Part shown: piece after piece, positions 9,518 through 17,594 of the stretch
How positions within the stretch are numbered: the stretch's first letter is position 1
How the letters are laid out: every line of letters starts with the position of its first letter
Origin: an uncultured delta proteobacterium
GTDB lineage: Bacteria; Bdellovibrionota_C; UBA2361; CAIXSY01
Length of the DNA: 35,375 bases
Assembly: GCA_903922175.1 (NCBI GenBank)
Contig: CAIXSY010000197.1
Coordinates: 1-35,375, forward strand
Reading direction: 5' to 3'
Position numbers and translations under genes: made by a program
The notes under the pieces: generated by a model
The model's database searches: none
What the model saw: only the letters and a program-made list of their open reading frames with translations
What the model was told of the DNA's origin: nothing

Positions 9518-9548
9518 TGCGGCCAGAGAAGAAAGTTTGATCTTATCG

Positions 9549-9656
9549 TTGAACCGAGCCGCGCATTCGCGCGGAAGAGCCTGTAATCTGCTATCTGAGA
9601 TCTGCAGTCAGCTATCAGCCGTCAGCTGTCTGCATCAGATTCAGCTGCAGCATCAG
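9549..9656 (+). repeat. Dispersed element 'A': head GTTGAACCGAGCCGCGCATTCGCGCGGAAGAG plus heptamer array (8 units, 9581-9636)
   Basis: Near-identical head and array to 18419-18525; array has strict 7-nt phasing. Confidence 0.85.
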
Positions 9657-9685
9657 TTGCGGCCGCAGCCGACGGCCTTAGCCGT

Positions 9686-9721
9686 CTTGTCCCCCGTAGC
9701 ACTTGCCGCGAGGCAAGGCGA
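9686..9721 (-). repeat. Dispersed element 'C', minus orientation (TCGCCTTGCCTCGCGGCAAGTGCTACGGGGGACAAG)
   Basis: Reverse complement nearly identical to 17551-17582. Confidence 0.75.
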
Positions 9722-9727
9722 GGTTAA

Positions 9728-9776
9728 GTAGGGACGCTACCGACTTTTTTTAAGATAAAATCGGCAGCGTCCCTAC
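9728..9776. repeat. Hairpin element 'D' GTAGGGACGCTACCGA...TCGGCAGCGTCCCTAC
   Basis: 16-bp arms with one mismatch; same sequence family as 35292-35334. Confidence 0.85.
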
Positions 9777-9783
9777 CCCCCCC

Positions 9784-10236
9784 CTACTTTCCGAGAACCC
9801 TCTTGAGCTTTTCGATATCAGCCAAATCTTGAGGCCTACCGGCTAATCGCTTCAGCTTGATTAAGTCTTTTAGCCCAACTACGCGCAATGTGGTGTTGGC
9901 TATTTTGACCTTCACTGCTCGCTTTATAATCGCTGTACTATCAACTCCCTTGATTCTGTTTAGTATATCGACACGCAACGGGGCGATGCCAAAGACGTAT
10001 AGCAAACCTGGATCTGCGAGATCTTCGATGCTTAAGTTACTTATAGGCGCACCGAACTGAGTCAGCGCAGCGAGTACCGCCTTGGCATTCTTCTTATTAG
10101 CAGCAATCAAAATATCCAAATCTTTCGTATATCGAGGCTCTGCGTGTATTCCTACCGCATATCCGCCAATCAAGGCATAAGCAACCTTATGGCTTTCGAA
10201 TGCACGCAGTAGTTCTAAGAAATCTGGGTATATCAT
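9784..10236 (-). CDS. Nucleotidyltransferase-fold protein (AbiEii/DUF6036-like)
   Basis: DFLELLRAFESHKVAYALIGGYAVGIHAEPRYTKDLDILI: GG(x)9-TxDxDI-type NTase core. Confidence 0.8.
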   Translation of the reverse strand: MIYPDFLELLRAFESHKVAYALIGGYAVGIHAEPRYTKDLDILIAANKKNAKAVLAALTQFGAPISNLSIEDLADPGLLYVFGIAPLRVDILNRIKGVDSTAIIKRAVKVKIANTTLRVVGLKDLIKLKRLAGRPQDLADIEKLKRVLGK

Positions 10237-10405
10237 TAGTATTATTTTTTAACTGATAGTCGAACAGGGTAATCTGACAGATCAAGGCAAATTTATCTTG
10301 ATATGACATCTCACTCGTGCCATCCAGCTGGCTGATGGAAGCATGCTCAGAGTCCCGCCCTACAAAGCTAAACTGTTTTCTACGGCCTTTTGATCTATTT
10401 TTCAT
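10187..10405 (-). CDS. Small partner protein encoded upstream of and overlapping the nucleotidyltransferase
   Basis: 72 aa; EMSYQDKFALICQITLFDYQLKN...IPRFLRTTACIRK pattern resembles small ORFs that precede such NTases; same strand, 50-nt overlap. Confidence 0.6.
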   Translation of the reverse strand: MKNRSKGRRKQFSFVGRDSEHASISQLDGTSEMSYQDKFALICQITLFDYQLKNNTNDIPRFLRTTACIRKP

Positions 10406-10611
10406 GCGCTGCTGCTGACTGTAGCATCTCGGGTTAAATTTAGCAGGTACAAAAAAGTACGAACGATTGAGGCATACACCTATTTATCGGGAAAATGCGC
10501 CGAAAGTTTCCTCGATGCACATCGATTTGAGAGGAATATTTATTCCATCTATTAATTCGATATGTTGGCGTCAATTACTTTAAGTCGTTTAGAATGGGAG
10601 AGAGTTACCTG

Positions 10612-10647
10612 CTACCAGTTCTCTGGCGGCTACCAGTTCTCTGGCGG
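10612..10647. repeat. Exact tandem duplication of 18 bp (CTACCAGTTCTCTGGCGG x2)
   Basis: Direct read; includes the stop codon of the minus-strand ORF (PPENW*). Confidence 0.95.
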
Positions 10648-11061
10648 ATCATCGAGCAGGCTTTTAGCCATCCTTGCCCAGCGTTCGATAAAGAGAACCA
10701 AGAAGCACGCGGCGGCACTCCAAAAGCATACTCGCCCGATCCCCAGGACAGAGAAGAAGATAAATGGCGGCTGAAGCCAGTAAAATCCTAAGAAAAAGAA
10801 CACGAAAGAAGCGAACACTGCCAGCGCCCAATTTTCAAGAAAGTGGACACGCGGGGAGCGGCACAGGAAACGGATCAGGTTAATAACACGAATACCGAGC
10901 AAGAGAAGAAACAGGAGGAGATATGTCCGCTCTGCGTCTACATTGTGCGTAAGCCCCTTGTCGTCGATCGCCGACAATCCAACAAGTGCGATCAGTATCT
11001 CTGCACACACTGCCAGAATGAACAGCCCAGCAATTGATGGATACTTAGAGTCTCTGCGCAT
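10630..11061 (-). CDS. Small multi-pass membrane protein, hypothetical
   Basis: Four hydrophobic segments; start re-assigned to MRRDSKYPS (11061) rather than ORF-track start 11220. Confidence 0.65.
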   Translation of the reverse strand: MRRDSKYPSIAGLFILAVCAEILIALVGLSAIDDKGLTHNVDAERTYLLLFLLLLGIRVINLIRFLCRSPRVHFLENWALAVFASFVFFFLGFYWLQPPFIFFSVLGIGRVCFWSAAACFLVLFIERWARMAKSLLDDPPENW

Positions 11062-11077
11062 GATGACTATTCCGGAT

Positions 11078-11139
11078 AGTTCCTGCCCGGGACAAAAAAG
11101 CTTCGGCTCTGCAGAGGAACTGATTTCCGGGCAGGAACT
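11078..11139. repeat. Inverted repeat AGTTCCTGCCCGG...CCGGGCAGGAACT (13-bp perfect arms) between cpaB stop and next gene
   Basis: 11078-11090 and 11127-11139 are exact reverse complements. Confidence 0.85.
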
Positions 11140-11141
11140 TG

Positions 11142-12056
11142 CTATTCGACCGGGCTCATCGAGCCATCGCAACCAACGATGTATTCCTTGCCCCCCATCT
11201 TGATCTTGCCCTTGCTGCACGTAACCGGCTGCGGGGCCGCTTTTGCAGCCTTATTGGAATTGGCCAGATCCGAAGCGGTAAAATTAGTAGCGGCCGCAGC
11301 AGCGTCATCCTCCGGGGCACGCATAATTAGACTCAAACGCCCCATCTGACGTGCGGTAGAGACCTTGAGCGCATCCTGGGTGGCGACGTCAAGCGTAATC
11401 GTTCGCGCAACTCGCGTCGGCCGCCTCTGCTGCATCGACGCTGCCGCGGTAGTCGAATCACCGCCATAGGATATGACCCGCGCGTTCTGCACGATGATAT
11501 TGCTCACCAAAGAGCCACCCTGCGAATAGGTCAAAACGACGTCAACATGCGTACCCGCAAGCGCATGTCCCTCCAGTCCAGAGATATCGTCGACTTCGAT
11601 ACTTACGGCGCGATTACCCGGTGTAAGCGCTATAGTGGAAACCTTCGAGGTTGATTCCTGGGTCGTTGTGTCCTGGCGCTGCAACGGTAACCCGGCAACA
11701 AGCTTATTCTTTGCATAAAAACCAACCACCTCGGAGAAGTCACTAAAAGCTCCTTCTGGAGCGGTCGCACGCGGCCAACGCTTTTTCTGAAATCTTACCT
11801 GAGAAAGTAGCGTCCCTGGAGCCACCTCGGCTTCGGGGCAGATGACAGAGATAGAATCTTTTGCTTCAGCCAGAGACGCTGCCTGATCAGTTGAATTTTG
11901 CTGCGAGGAAGGCTGCCCGCCCGACTTAAAGCCAGCAACGAGAGCGAAGATGACCATGACAGCAAGCGCTGTTCCAGCCGCCGCGATAAAGAGGAATTTT
12001 TCACGCTCCCCTTTGTTAGCAAACCCAGAATTAGTCTTTCCAAACTTTGATCCCAT
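11142..12056 (-). CDS. cpaB: CpaB/RcpC-like SAF-domain protein (Flp pilus assembly family)
   Basis: N-terminal TM; SAF-like segment; TPGNRAVSIEVDDISGLEGHALAGTHVDVVLTY...TRVARTITLDVATQDALKVSTARQMGRLSLIMR. Confidence 0.8.
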   Translation of the reverse strand: MGSKFGKTNSGFANKGEREKFLFIAAAGTALAVMVIFALVAGFKSGGQPSSQQNSTDQAASLAEAKDSISVICPEAEVAPGTLLSQVRFQKKRWPRATAPEGAFSDFSEVVGFYAKNKLVAGLPLQRQDTTTQESTSKVSTIALTPGNRAVSIEVDDISGLEGHALAGTHVDVVLTYSQGGSLVSNIIVQNARVISYGGDSTTAAASMQQRRPTRVARTITLDVATQDALKVSTARQMGRLSLIMRAPEDDAAAAATNFTASDLANSNKAAKAAPQPVTCSKGKIKMGGKEYIVGCDGSMSPVE

Positions 12057-12210
12057 ACGAACCTCTGGATGACAGCTTTAAACCATTAACAACCGCGCAC
12101 AGCCAGTATACTACATCGATTCATAATTTCGAAAACCTTACGCTGCAAATATATATCGGATTTCCCCAAGAAGGGCTAAAGGGCTAAATAAATAGCATAA
12201 ATTGGAAGAA

Positions 12211-13572
12211 TTACATAAGATCCGCGATGGTCTCTAGGTAGCATCGCGCTCCGGCCTCGAATGCAGCTAGCGGTAGACGCTCATCTCGATTGTGCGCCAG
12301 GGCGAACCCCTCGAAACCATCGGGGAAGAGGAGCGGAGCAAAGCCGATTGGCTTAATTCCCGCCGCAAAATAGAAGCTATTGTCACTAGCCGCAGGCATC
12401 AACATCGACAGAACCTTGGGTTTTTCTAGCGCCTCTGCCCAAAAACGTTCTATACATGTGGAGATCTGCTGCAAGAGCGCATCGCCTTGTGGAATCTCAT
12501 ACCCAGTAGAAAGGGTTTTAAGCTCATATTCCACTTTGGCACCAAGCTCATCGGCCCTCCGACACAAAAACTTGCCGATCTTGTCAGAGAATTGCTCACA
12601 GGAAAGGTCAGGAACGATGCGGCAATCGAAGGCGGCCGATGCCTCTTCTGGAATTACATTACGCGAGGTCCCTGCCTTAAGTGACGTTGGTGTAATTGTA
12701 TGAGCTAGCATCGCCCCAAGCTGCACGGCGAGGTTCTGATCGGGAAGACTTCGAAGCGTCTGCCGAAAGCGCTCCTTGTCCAACAACGTCGAAAGCAGCT
12801 CACGTTCCGGACTGGCACAGGCCTGAGCCAGCTCAGTAAAAAAATGGCGCGACGTTGCTGAGACACAAAACCCATCAAAATCTTGGGTTAGACTGGCAAC
12901 AAGCTGACTTAGCCAGAGGATGCTATTGCGCGGATGAGGAAGGCTACCATGCCCACTTACCCCTTTAACCACCACCTGCAGAGTCGCCGAGGACTTCTCC
13001 CCTGCCTGCAGCGGAACGAACTGTCGCCCTCCTATCTGGACATTAAATCCACCGACCTCATTAATAACATACTCTGCATCAATTAACTCTCGATGTGACT
13101 TCGTCAGATAGGCGCTGCCGTTGGCGCCCCCCTCTTCCTCGTCTACAAGCGCCACGAGCTTGAGCGTGCGCGCCACTCCCATGCGCCGTGCTGCGATTAA
13201 CGCGGCTACGTCGAAACAGGTCTTATACTTGACGTCGAGTGCACCGCGTCCCCAGATCGCCCCCTCAGACTCGACTCCGGCAAAGGGAGGGTGGCGCCAG
13301 AGCGCAGCGCCAACTACCGGCACGACATCGACATGCGAGCTTAGAAGAAGTGGAGCTCTTGACGGGTCGCTCCCCTTCACTTCTGCCACCAGATTGGGGC
13401 GCGCAGCGTCTCGGGCGACAAGCTGGCATGGAATCCCTTCGACGCTCAAGATGTGCGCCAGATACTCAATCAGCGCACGTTCATTTCCCGGCGGATTCGA
13501 GGTGTCAAAACGCAGAAGTTGGACAAACCAGATTCGAGCTTTTGCCGCCAATTCATCTATCAAAGCACTCAC
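12211..13572 (-). CDS. M20 family metallopeptidase
   Basis: DTSNPPGNE, LLLSSHVDVVPV, WGRGALDVK, VDEEEGG, CRIVPD. Probable GTG start at 13572 overlapping the upstream stop (GTGA). Confidence 0.9.
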   Translation of the reverse strand: MSALIDELAAKARIWFVQLLRFDTSNPPGNERALIEYLAHILSVEGIPCQLVARDAARPNLVAEVKGSDPSRAPLLLSSHVDVVPVVGAALWRHPPFAGVESEGAIWGRGALDVKYKTCFDVAALIAARRMGVARTLKLVALVDEEEGGANGSAYLTKSHRELIDAEYVINEVGGFNVQIGGRQFVPLQAGEKSSATLQVVVKGVSGHGSLPHPRNSILWLSQLVASLTQDFDGFCVSATSRHFFTELAQACASPERELLSTLLDKERFRQTLRSLPDQNLAVQLGAMLAHTITPTSLKAGTSRNVIPEEASAAFDCRIVPDLSCEQFSDKIGKFLCRRADELGAKVEYELKTLSTGYEIPQGDALLQQISTCIERFWAEALEKPKVLSMLMPAASDNSFYFAAGIKPIGFAPLLFPDGFEGFALAHNRDERLPLAAFEAGARCYLETIADLM

Positions 13573-14573
13573 GCCGCGACCTCCCCTTTCAGCATACACC
13601 ACCAACCACGCATCGCAATTGAATCAACCTCACCCGCAGTGAAATCCTGACGCGGGGGGAGCAACTTCTCCATACTCAGGATGCTCACGCTGCGCACTTG
13701 AGCCGCAGCTTCAAGACGCGACTTGAGCAGCGCAGCGCTCATACCACGCTGATTTGTCGTCAACACAATCGTCGCCGATGACGCCGTCACCTGCAAGCAG
13801 CGATCGAGAAGCAAACTGGCATCCCTCTCAAAAGAGAACTTCCCCTGCGCCGACGTGCCGAACGCCGGTGGATCAACAATGATCGTGTCATAACAGGCTG
13901 AGCCGCGTTGTACACGGCGCGCCTCTTTTTCGAGGAAGGTAACCGCATCTTCAGGAATAAAACGCATCTCTCCACGTCCAGGTGCTTGATTGAGAGCTAA
14001 ATTATCTCGCGCCCAGCGCAGCGCCGCCTTACTGACGTCGACCTGCACTACCTCTGCAGCTCCTCCGGCGTAGGCAGCAACACCGAGTGAGCCGCTAAAG
14101 CAGAAGAGGTTTAGAACTCGCTTCCCCACGCTGTCGGCATACAAACGCGCCCGCAGCTCGCGCATATCTATAAAAAAGCCAGCATTGACTTGACCCTGTG
14201 GTCGAACCAGAAATGTAAGGTCTCCCTCTCGTAGGCTGCTTTCGGCACGTGCAGCACCCGCCACGAGAACAGCACCGCAGCGGGCAGTTTCCCGCGCTTC
14301 GCGCTGATGTGTCCAAAGATAGGCCGCCTCGACTCCAGCTAGCTGCAGGATCTCTCTCGTCCAGAACGATGGAGCCGTAAGAGCTGAGCTAACATCTCCT
14401 GCTGCCTGTATAAGGTGCACGACGAGGACCTCGGCAAACTTATCGATGGTTACACCCGCCAGCCCATCCCCGGGGCCGTCGAACAGACGCAGCGCCTGCG
14501 CCTGCTTCATCAGCGGAAGACGAATCGCGATAGCCTGGGTAATTTTTTCGAGGATCTGCGCGTTGGTCGTCAT
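13569..14573 (-). CDS. Class I rRNA methyltransferase, RlmI/RlmK-like (PUA plus Rossmann)
   Basis: GLAGVTIDKFAEVLVV, NAGFFIDMRELRA, VLNLFCFSGSLGVAAYAGGA, IIVDPPAFG. Start MTTNAQ at 14573. Confidence 0.88.
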   Translation of the reverse strand: MTTNAQILEKITQAIAIRLPLMKQAQALRLFDGPGDGLAGVTIDKFAEVLVVHLIQAAGDVSSALTAPSFWTREILQLAGVEAAYLWTHQREARETARCGAVLVAGAARAESSLREGDLTFLVRPQGQVNAGFFIDMRELRARLYADSVGKRVLNLFCFSGSLGVAAYAGGAAEVVQVDVSKAALRWARDNLALNQAPGRGEMRFIPEDAVTFLEKEARRVQRGSACYDTIIVDPPAFGTSAQGKFSFERDASLLLDRCLQVTASSATIVLTTNQRGMSAALLKSRLEAAAQVRSVSILSMEKLLPPRQDFTAGEVDSIAMRGWWCMLKGEVAA

Positions 14574-14626
14574 AGGGCTATTGTAAACATACCTCGTCAG
14601 CACTTTTCGCGGGCGTGTCCGAGAAA

Positions 14627-14656
14627 GACGACGCTGACCTCATGACGTCAGCGTCA
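14627..14656 (-). terminator. Probable hemC terminator hairpin
   Basis: Minus strand: GATGACGCTGAC-gtcatg-aGGTCAGCGTCGTC followed by TTTCTC; 12-bp arms with one mismatch. Confidence 0.5.
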
Positions 14657-14746
14657 TCGGTCCACAAAAATTGTTGTTTTTAAGCTGTTTATTCCCATAT
14701 GGGGGGATAACCGTTCACGGGGCCTAACTAATTGAAACTATGGAAT

Positions 14747-15670
14747 CTAGTCCAGCTCTCGAAACCCTTTCGCCAGTGCTTGCGTGGCAAGGTCTGCACC
14801 GAGACCAAAAGCCTGCACCAGGGAATCAGCTCCTAGCCGACACTCTCCGGCGAGCTCAATGCATCGCCCGCCATCGAGCGCGAGGCAACGAGTCTGCAAG
14901 GCAAGTTTCTCCCCCTGCACCGTGGCAAGAGCTCCGATGGGCGTACTACACCCAGCCGAAAGAGTTTTTAGGAATGCTCGCTCTGCCACAGTTTCAAGGC
15001 GCGTCGTCGACGAATTAAGCCGTGAGAGAATCTCGCGGACATCAGCTCGGTGCGCCGCGCACTGCACCGCCAATGCCCCCTGTCCTGGTGCGGGTAAGAT
15101 CTCAGCTGGAGTAAAAAACTGCGCGGCTTCTGATAAAAGTCCGATGCGCGTCAGCCCAGCCTCGGCGAGCACCGTCGCCGCATACTCGCCTAAGTGTACC
15201 TTGCGTATGCGAGTATCTACGTTGCCGCGGATATCCTTAAATTGCAGGTCAGGCCGCAGCCGCCGGAGCTGGGTTTCGCGGCGTGGGCTTGAGGTGCCGA
15301 TAACACTACCGGGAGCAAGATCCGCCAGCTGAAGATTGTCCTTACTGACGAGCACATCACGCGACGCGACTCGCTGCATAATTGCCCCCAACTCGAAGCG
15401 GGGGTCCTCTTCCGTGGGAAGATCCTTGAGCGAATGCACCGCGATGTCGATGCTTTCTGCAAGCAGCTCCTCTTCAAGCTCGGCGGTAAAGAGCCCCTTG
15501 CCACCAAGACTGGGCAGAGAGACATTCAAGGTCGTGTCTCCCCTCGTAAGGATCTCTTTGACCTCGACATCCAACCCGGGGAATGCTTGCAACAACGCTG
15601 CGCGCACAAAATATGTCTGCTGCAGCGCCAATCTGCTTCTGCGGGTGCCAATAATAAGCTTATTTATCAT
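14747..15670 (-). CDS. hemC: Hydroxymethylbilane synthase
   Basis: IIGTRRSRLALQQT, GKGLFTAELEEELL, VHSLKDLPTE, SSPRRETQLRRLRPDL, FLKTLSAGCSTPIGA. Confidence 0.96.
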   Translation of the reverse strand: MINKLIIGTRRSRLALQQTYFVRAALLQAFPGLDVEVKEILTRGDTTLNVSLPSLGGKGLFTAELEEELLAESIDIAVHSLKDLPTEEDPRFELGAIMQRVASRDVLVSKDNLQLADLAPGSVIGTSSPRRETQLRRLRPDLQFKDIRGNVDTRIRKVHLGEYAATVLAEAGLTRIGLLSEAAQFFTPAEILPAPGQGALAVQCAAHRADVREILSRLNSSTTRLETVAERAFLKTLSAGCSTPIGALATVQGEKLALQTRCLALDGGRCIELAGECRLGADSLVQAFGLGADLATQALAKGFRELD

Positions 15671-15818
15671 ACCACCAGACCATCACTCTTTTATGAATAC
15701 CACCCTCAATGGGAACTTCGTCGGGTATTTTCTGGTCAAGTCTGCATCAAAACCCTTTTACAATCAACATATTGGATACACAAAGGGTAACTGCTCAACA
15801 AGTGTGGGTAGGAGAAAC

Positions 15819-15848
15819 GTGAACGTGCTCGTGGTCGTGAACGTGGTC
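15819..15848. repeat. Degenerate hexamer array (GTGNNC)5
   Basis: gtgaac gtgctc gtggtc gtgaac gtggtc in perfect 6-nt phase; reverse-complement units gaccac gagtac near 15885-15896. Confidence 0.8.
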
Positions 15849-15997
15849 GATGTAACTAGCCGATTCGGCACACTCTTCGACTGCGACCACGAGTACAAAT
15901 GATTAAGTTACCCGGACTCATTGAGCAGCGAAAAACACCGCACACAAACACTAGACATATGCATCTTAACGCTATTAGGCATAGGTGTAAGTTTTTA

Positions 15998-16435
15998 ATG
16001 AATCTGTCCCTACCGAATCAGCGATCCCTCCTTGCCACTAAAAAAGGTGATCACCTTTCGCGCGAGTGCGTCTTTATACTGACTGAGCTTGCCCTTGCCG
16101 CAGGCCCGTTCGGATCGGCTTTTGCCTTTAGTAACGGCATCCACCTCGTAGCTCAACCGGCTGCAGACGGAAAGAAAACCGTCGTCGATCTGACCGGACC
16201 AGAGGGAAAGTTTCGGGGCTTCGTCATTGACAGCTTAGGCGAAGTCGACGTTTACCTCGACAACGGGCTGCAGGTAAACCTAGAGCAACTTATTAAACAA
16301 ATCCCTCCCCCGAAGATTAGCACACCTCGTGCGAGACAAAGCACTGCCCAAGCTCTTCAGGGTGCATCACTTCCGTCGATCCCCATCGAATGGGGCGCGG
16401 AGAAGTTGCGTATTGTCGAGGTAAAACAGAAGTAA
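15998..16435 (+). CDS. Hypothetical protein
   Basis: ORF track 15899..16435; likely start MNLSLPNQRSLLATKKGDHLSRE near 15998; no recognised family. Confidence 0.6.
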   Translation: MNLSLPNQRSLLATKKGDHLSRECVFILTELALAAGPFGSAFAFSNGIHLVAQPAADGKKTVVDLTGPEGKFRGFVIDSLGEVDVYLDNGLQVNLEQLIKQIPPPKISTPRARQSTAQALQGASLPSIPIEWGAEKLRIVEVKQK

Positions 16436-16442
16436 CGAGTTA

Positions 16443-17030
16443 CTAATTCTTTTCCTTCACCGCCTCAATATCAATCGAGATAGTGACTTCAGAGCCGACC
16501 ATAATTCCACCGGCTTCAGTTAATTTATCCCAGGTTAAGCCATAGTCTTTGCGATTGAGCGATGCACTGGCAGAGAACCCTGCACGTTCATTTCCATAGG
16601 GGTCCTTGGCTTCTCCATTAAATTGAGCATCGAGCAGCACCTCTTTGGTCACCCCATGCAGGGTGAGATCTCCAATCACCTGGAACTTCCCCACACCAAG
16701 CACCTTCACCTTCTTTGAAGTAAACGTCATTTTGGGGAACTTCTCTAGGCAGAAGAAATCACAACTCTTCAAGTGACCATCACGCTTTTCTTGATTGGTG
16801 TTAATCGACGACACATCGAGAGTCACGGCAGTTTTCGAAGCCTCAATATTTTGGGGGTCGAAGGTGAGACTCCCCTCGATAGCTTCGAAGCGCCCAGTTA
16901 CCGAACTAATCCCAAGGTGGCGCACCTTAAAGAGCACCTGCGTATGGGCAGGGTCAATCTTGTAGCTCGCAGCCCAAAGGGGGGCAGCAAACAGAAATAA
17001 GGGCAGAGCTAAAGTAAGTATCTTTTTCAT
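16443..17030 (-). CDS. YceI family periplasmic protein
   Basis: Signal peptide; YKIDPAHTQVLFKVRHLGISSVTGRFEAIEGSLTFDP...LTLHGVTKEV. Confidence 0.95.
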   Translation of the reverse strand: MKKILTLALPLFLFAAPLWAASYKIDPAHTQVLFKVRHLGISSVTGRFEAIEGSLTFDPQNIEASKTAVTLDVSSINTNQEKRDGHLKSCDFFCLEKFPKMTFTSKKVKVLGVGKFQVIGDLTLHGVTKEVLLDAQFNGEAKDPYGNERAGFSASASLNRKDYGLTWDKLTEAGGIMVGSEVTISIDIEAVKEKN

Positions 17031-17050
17031 AATTCATCTCTCCAGGCTAA

Positions 17051-17191
17051 TCACATTACGGGATAGGCGGCTTCATATCGGCGGCGCCAATCTTGAGCAT
17101 CTTGTTGTAATACAAAAAAGGCAAAAGGAACAACTTCAGCAGCGCTCTTGGGGTCGAGCGCCACACTCAGAGGCCAACAAGAACAGGACAT
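17051..17191 (-). CDS. Candidate 46-aa small protein MSCSCWPLSVALDPKSAAEVVPFAFFVLQQDAQDWRRRYEAAYPVM
   Basis: Complete ATG-to-TGA frame in the gap between the DUF2892 gene and yceI, same strand, starting 9 nt after the DUF2892 stop; below the length cutoff of the ORF track. Confidence 0.45.
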   Translation of the reverse strand: MSCSCWPLSVALDPKSAAEVVPFAFFVLQQDAQDWRRRYEAAYPVM

Positions 17192-17200
17192 CTGCGAAGC

Positions 17201-17395
17201 CTAGCCTTTCTTGCTAACGGAGCAGGTCGAAATACCCAACAGCGTATACGCCGGGCACCAACTCATCATCGCCGTCGCAACGGGGAGGACTCCAATCACC
17301 CCCCACGAGCTTTTGCTAAAAGCCCCAAGTAGAACCACGATAATGCCTGCTATCATGCGAAGCTTTCTATCTGAGGGACCAACATTCATCTGCAT
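17201..17395 (-). CDS. DUF2892 (YgaP-type inner membrane) protein
   Basis: MNVGPSDRKLRMIAGIIVVLLGAF...GVIGVLPVATAMMSWCPAYTLLGISTC. Confidence 0.85.
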   Translation of the reverse strand: MQMNVGPSDRKLRMIAGIIVVLLGAFSKSSWGVIGVLPVATAMMSWCPAYTLLGISTCSVSKKG

Positions 17396-17550
17396 CTCAA
17401 ATCTCCTCAACGAACGACCGCGTTAACATCACAACTCGTACAACCTCGGCGTAAGACAAGATCCTAGCCAACCACATTTGAAATTTGGGAAATCCCAATA
17501 GCTTCTGATGGATGCTAGCATTAAATACATTTTGGACAAACCTTCCTACT

Positions 17551-17587
17551 TCGCCTTGCCACGCGGCAAGTGCTACGTAGGACATGC
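17551..17587 (+). repeat. Dispersed element 'C' (TCGCCTTGCCACGCGGCAAGTGCTACGTAGGACATGCC)
   Basis: Same as 9686-9721 (reverse) and 24696-24721. Confidence 0.75.
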
Positions 17588-17594
17588 CGGAGGT

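Noticed and set aside
9581-9656. CRISPR-like repeats
   Set aside because: Units are 7 nt and contiguous with no spacers; no cas genes.
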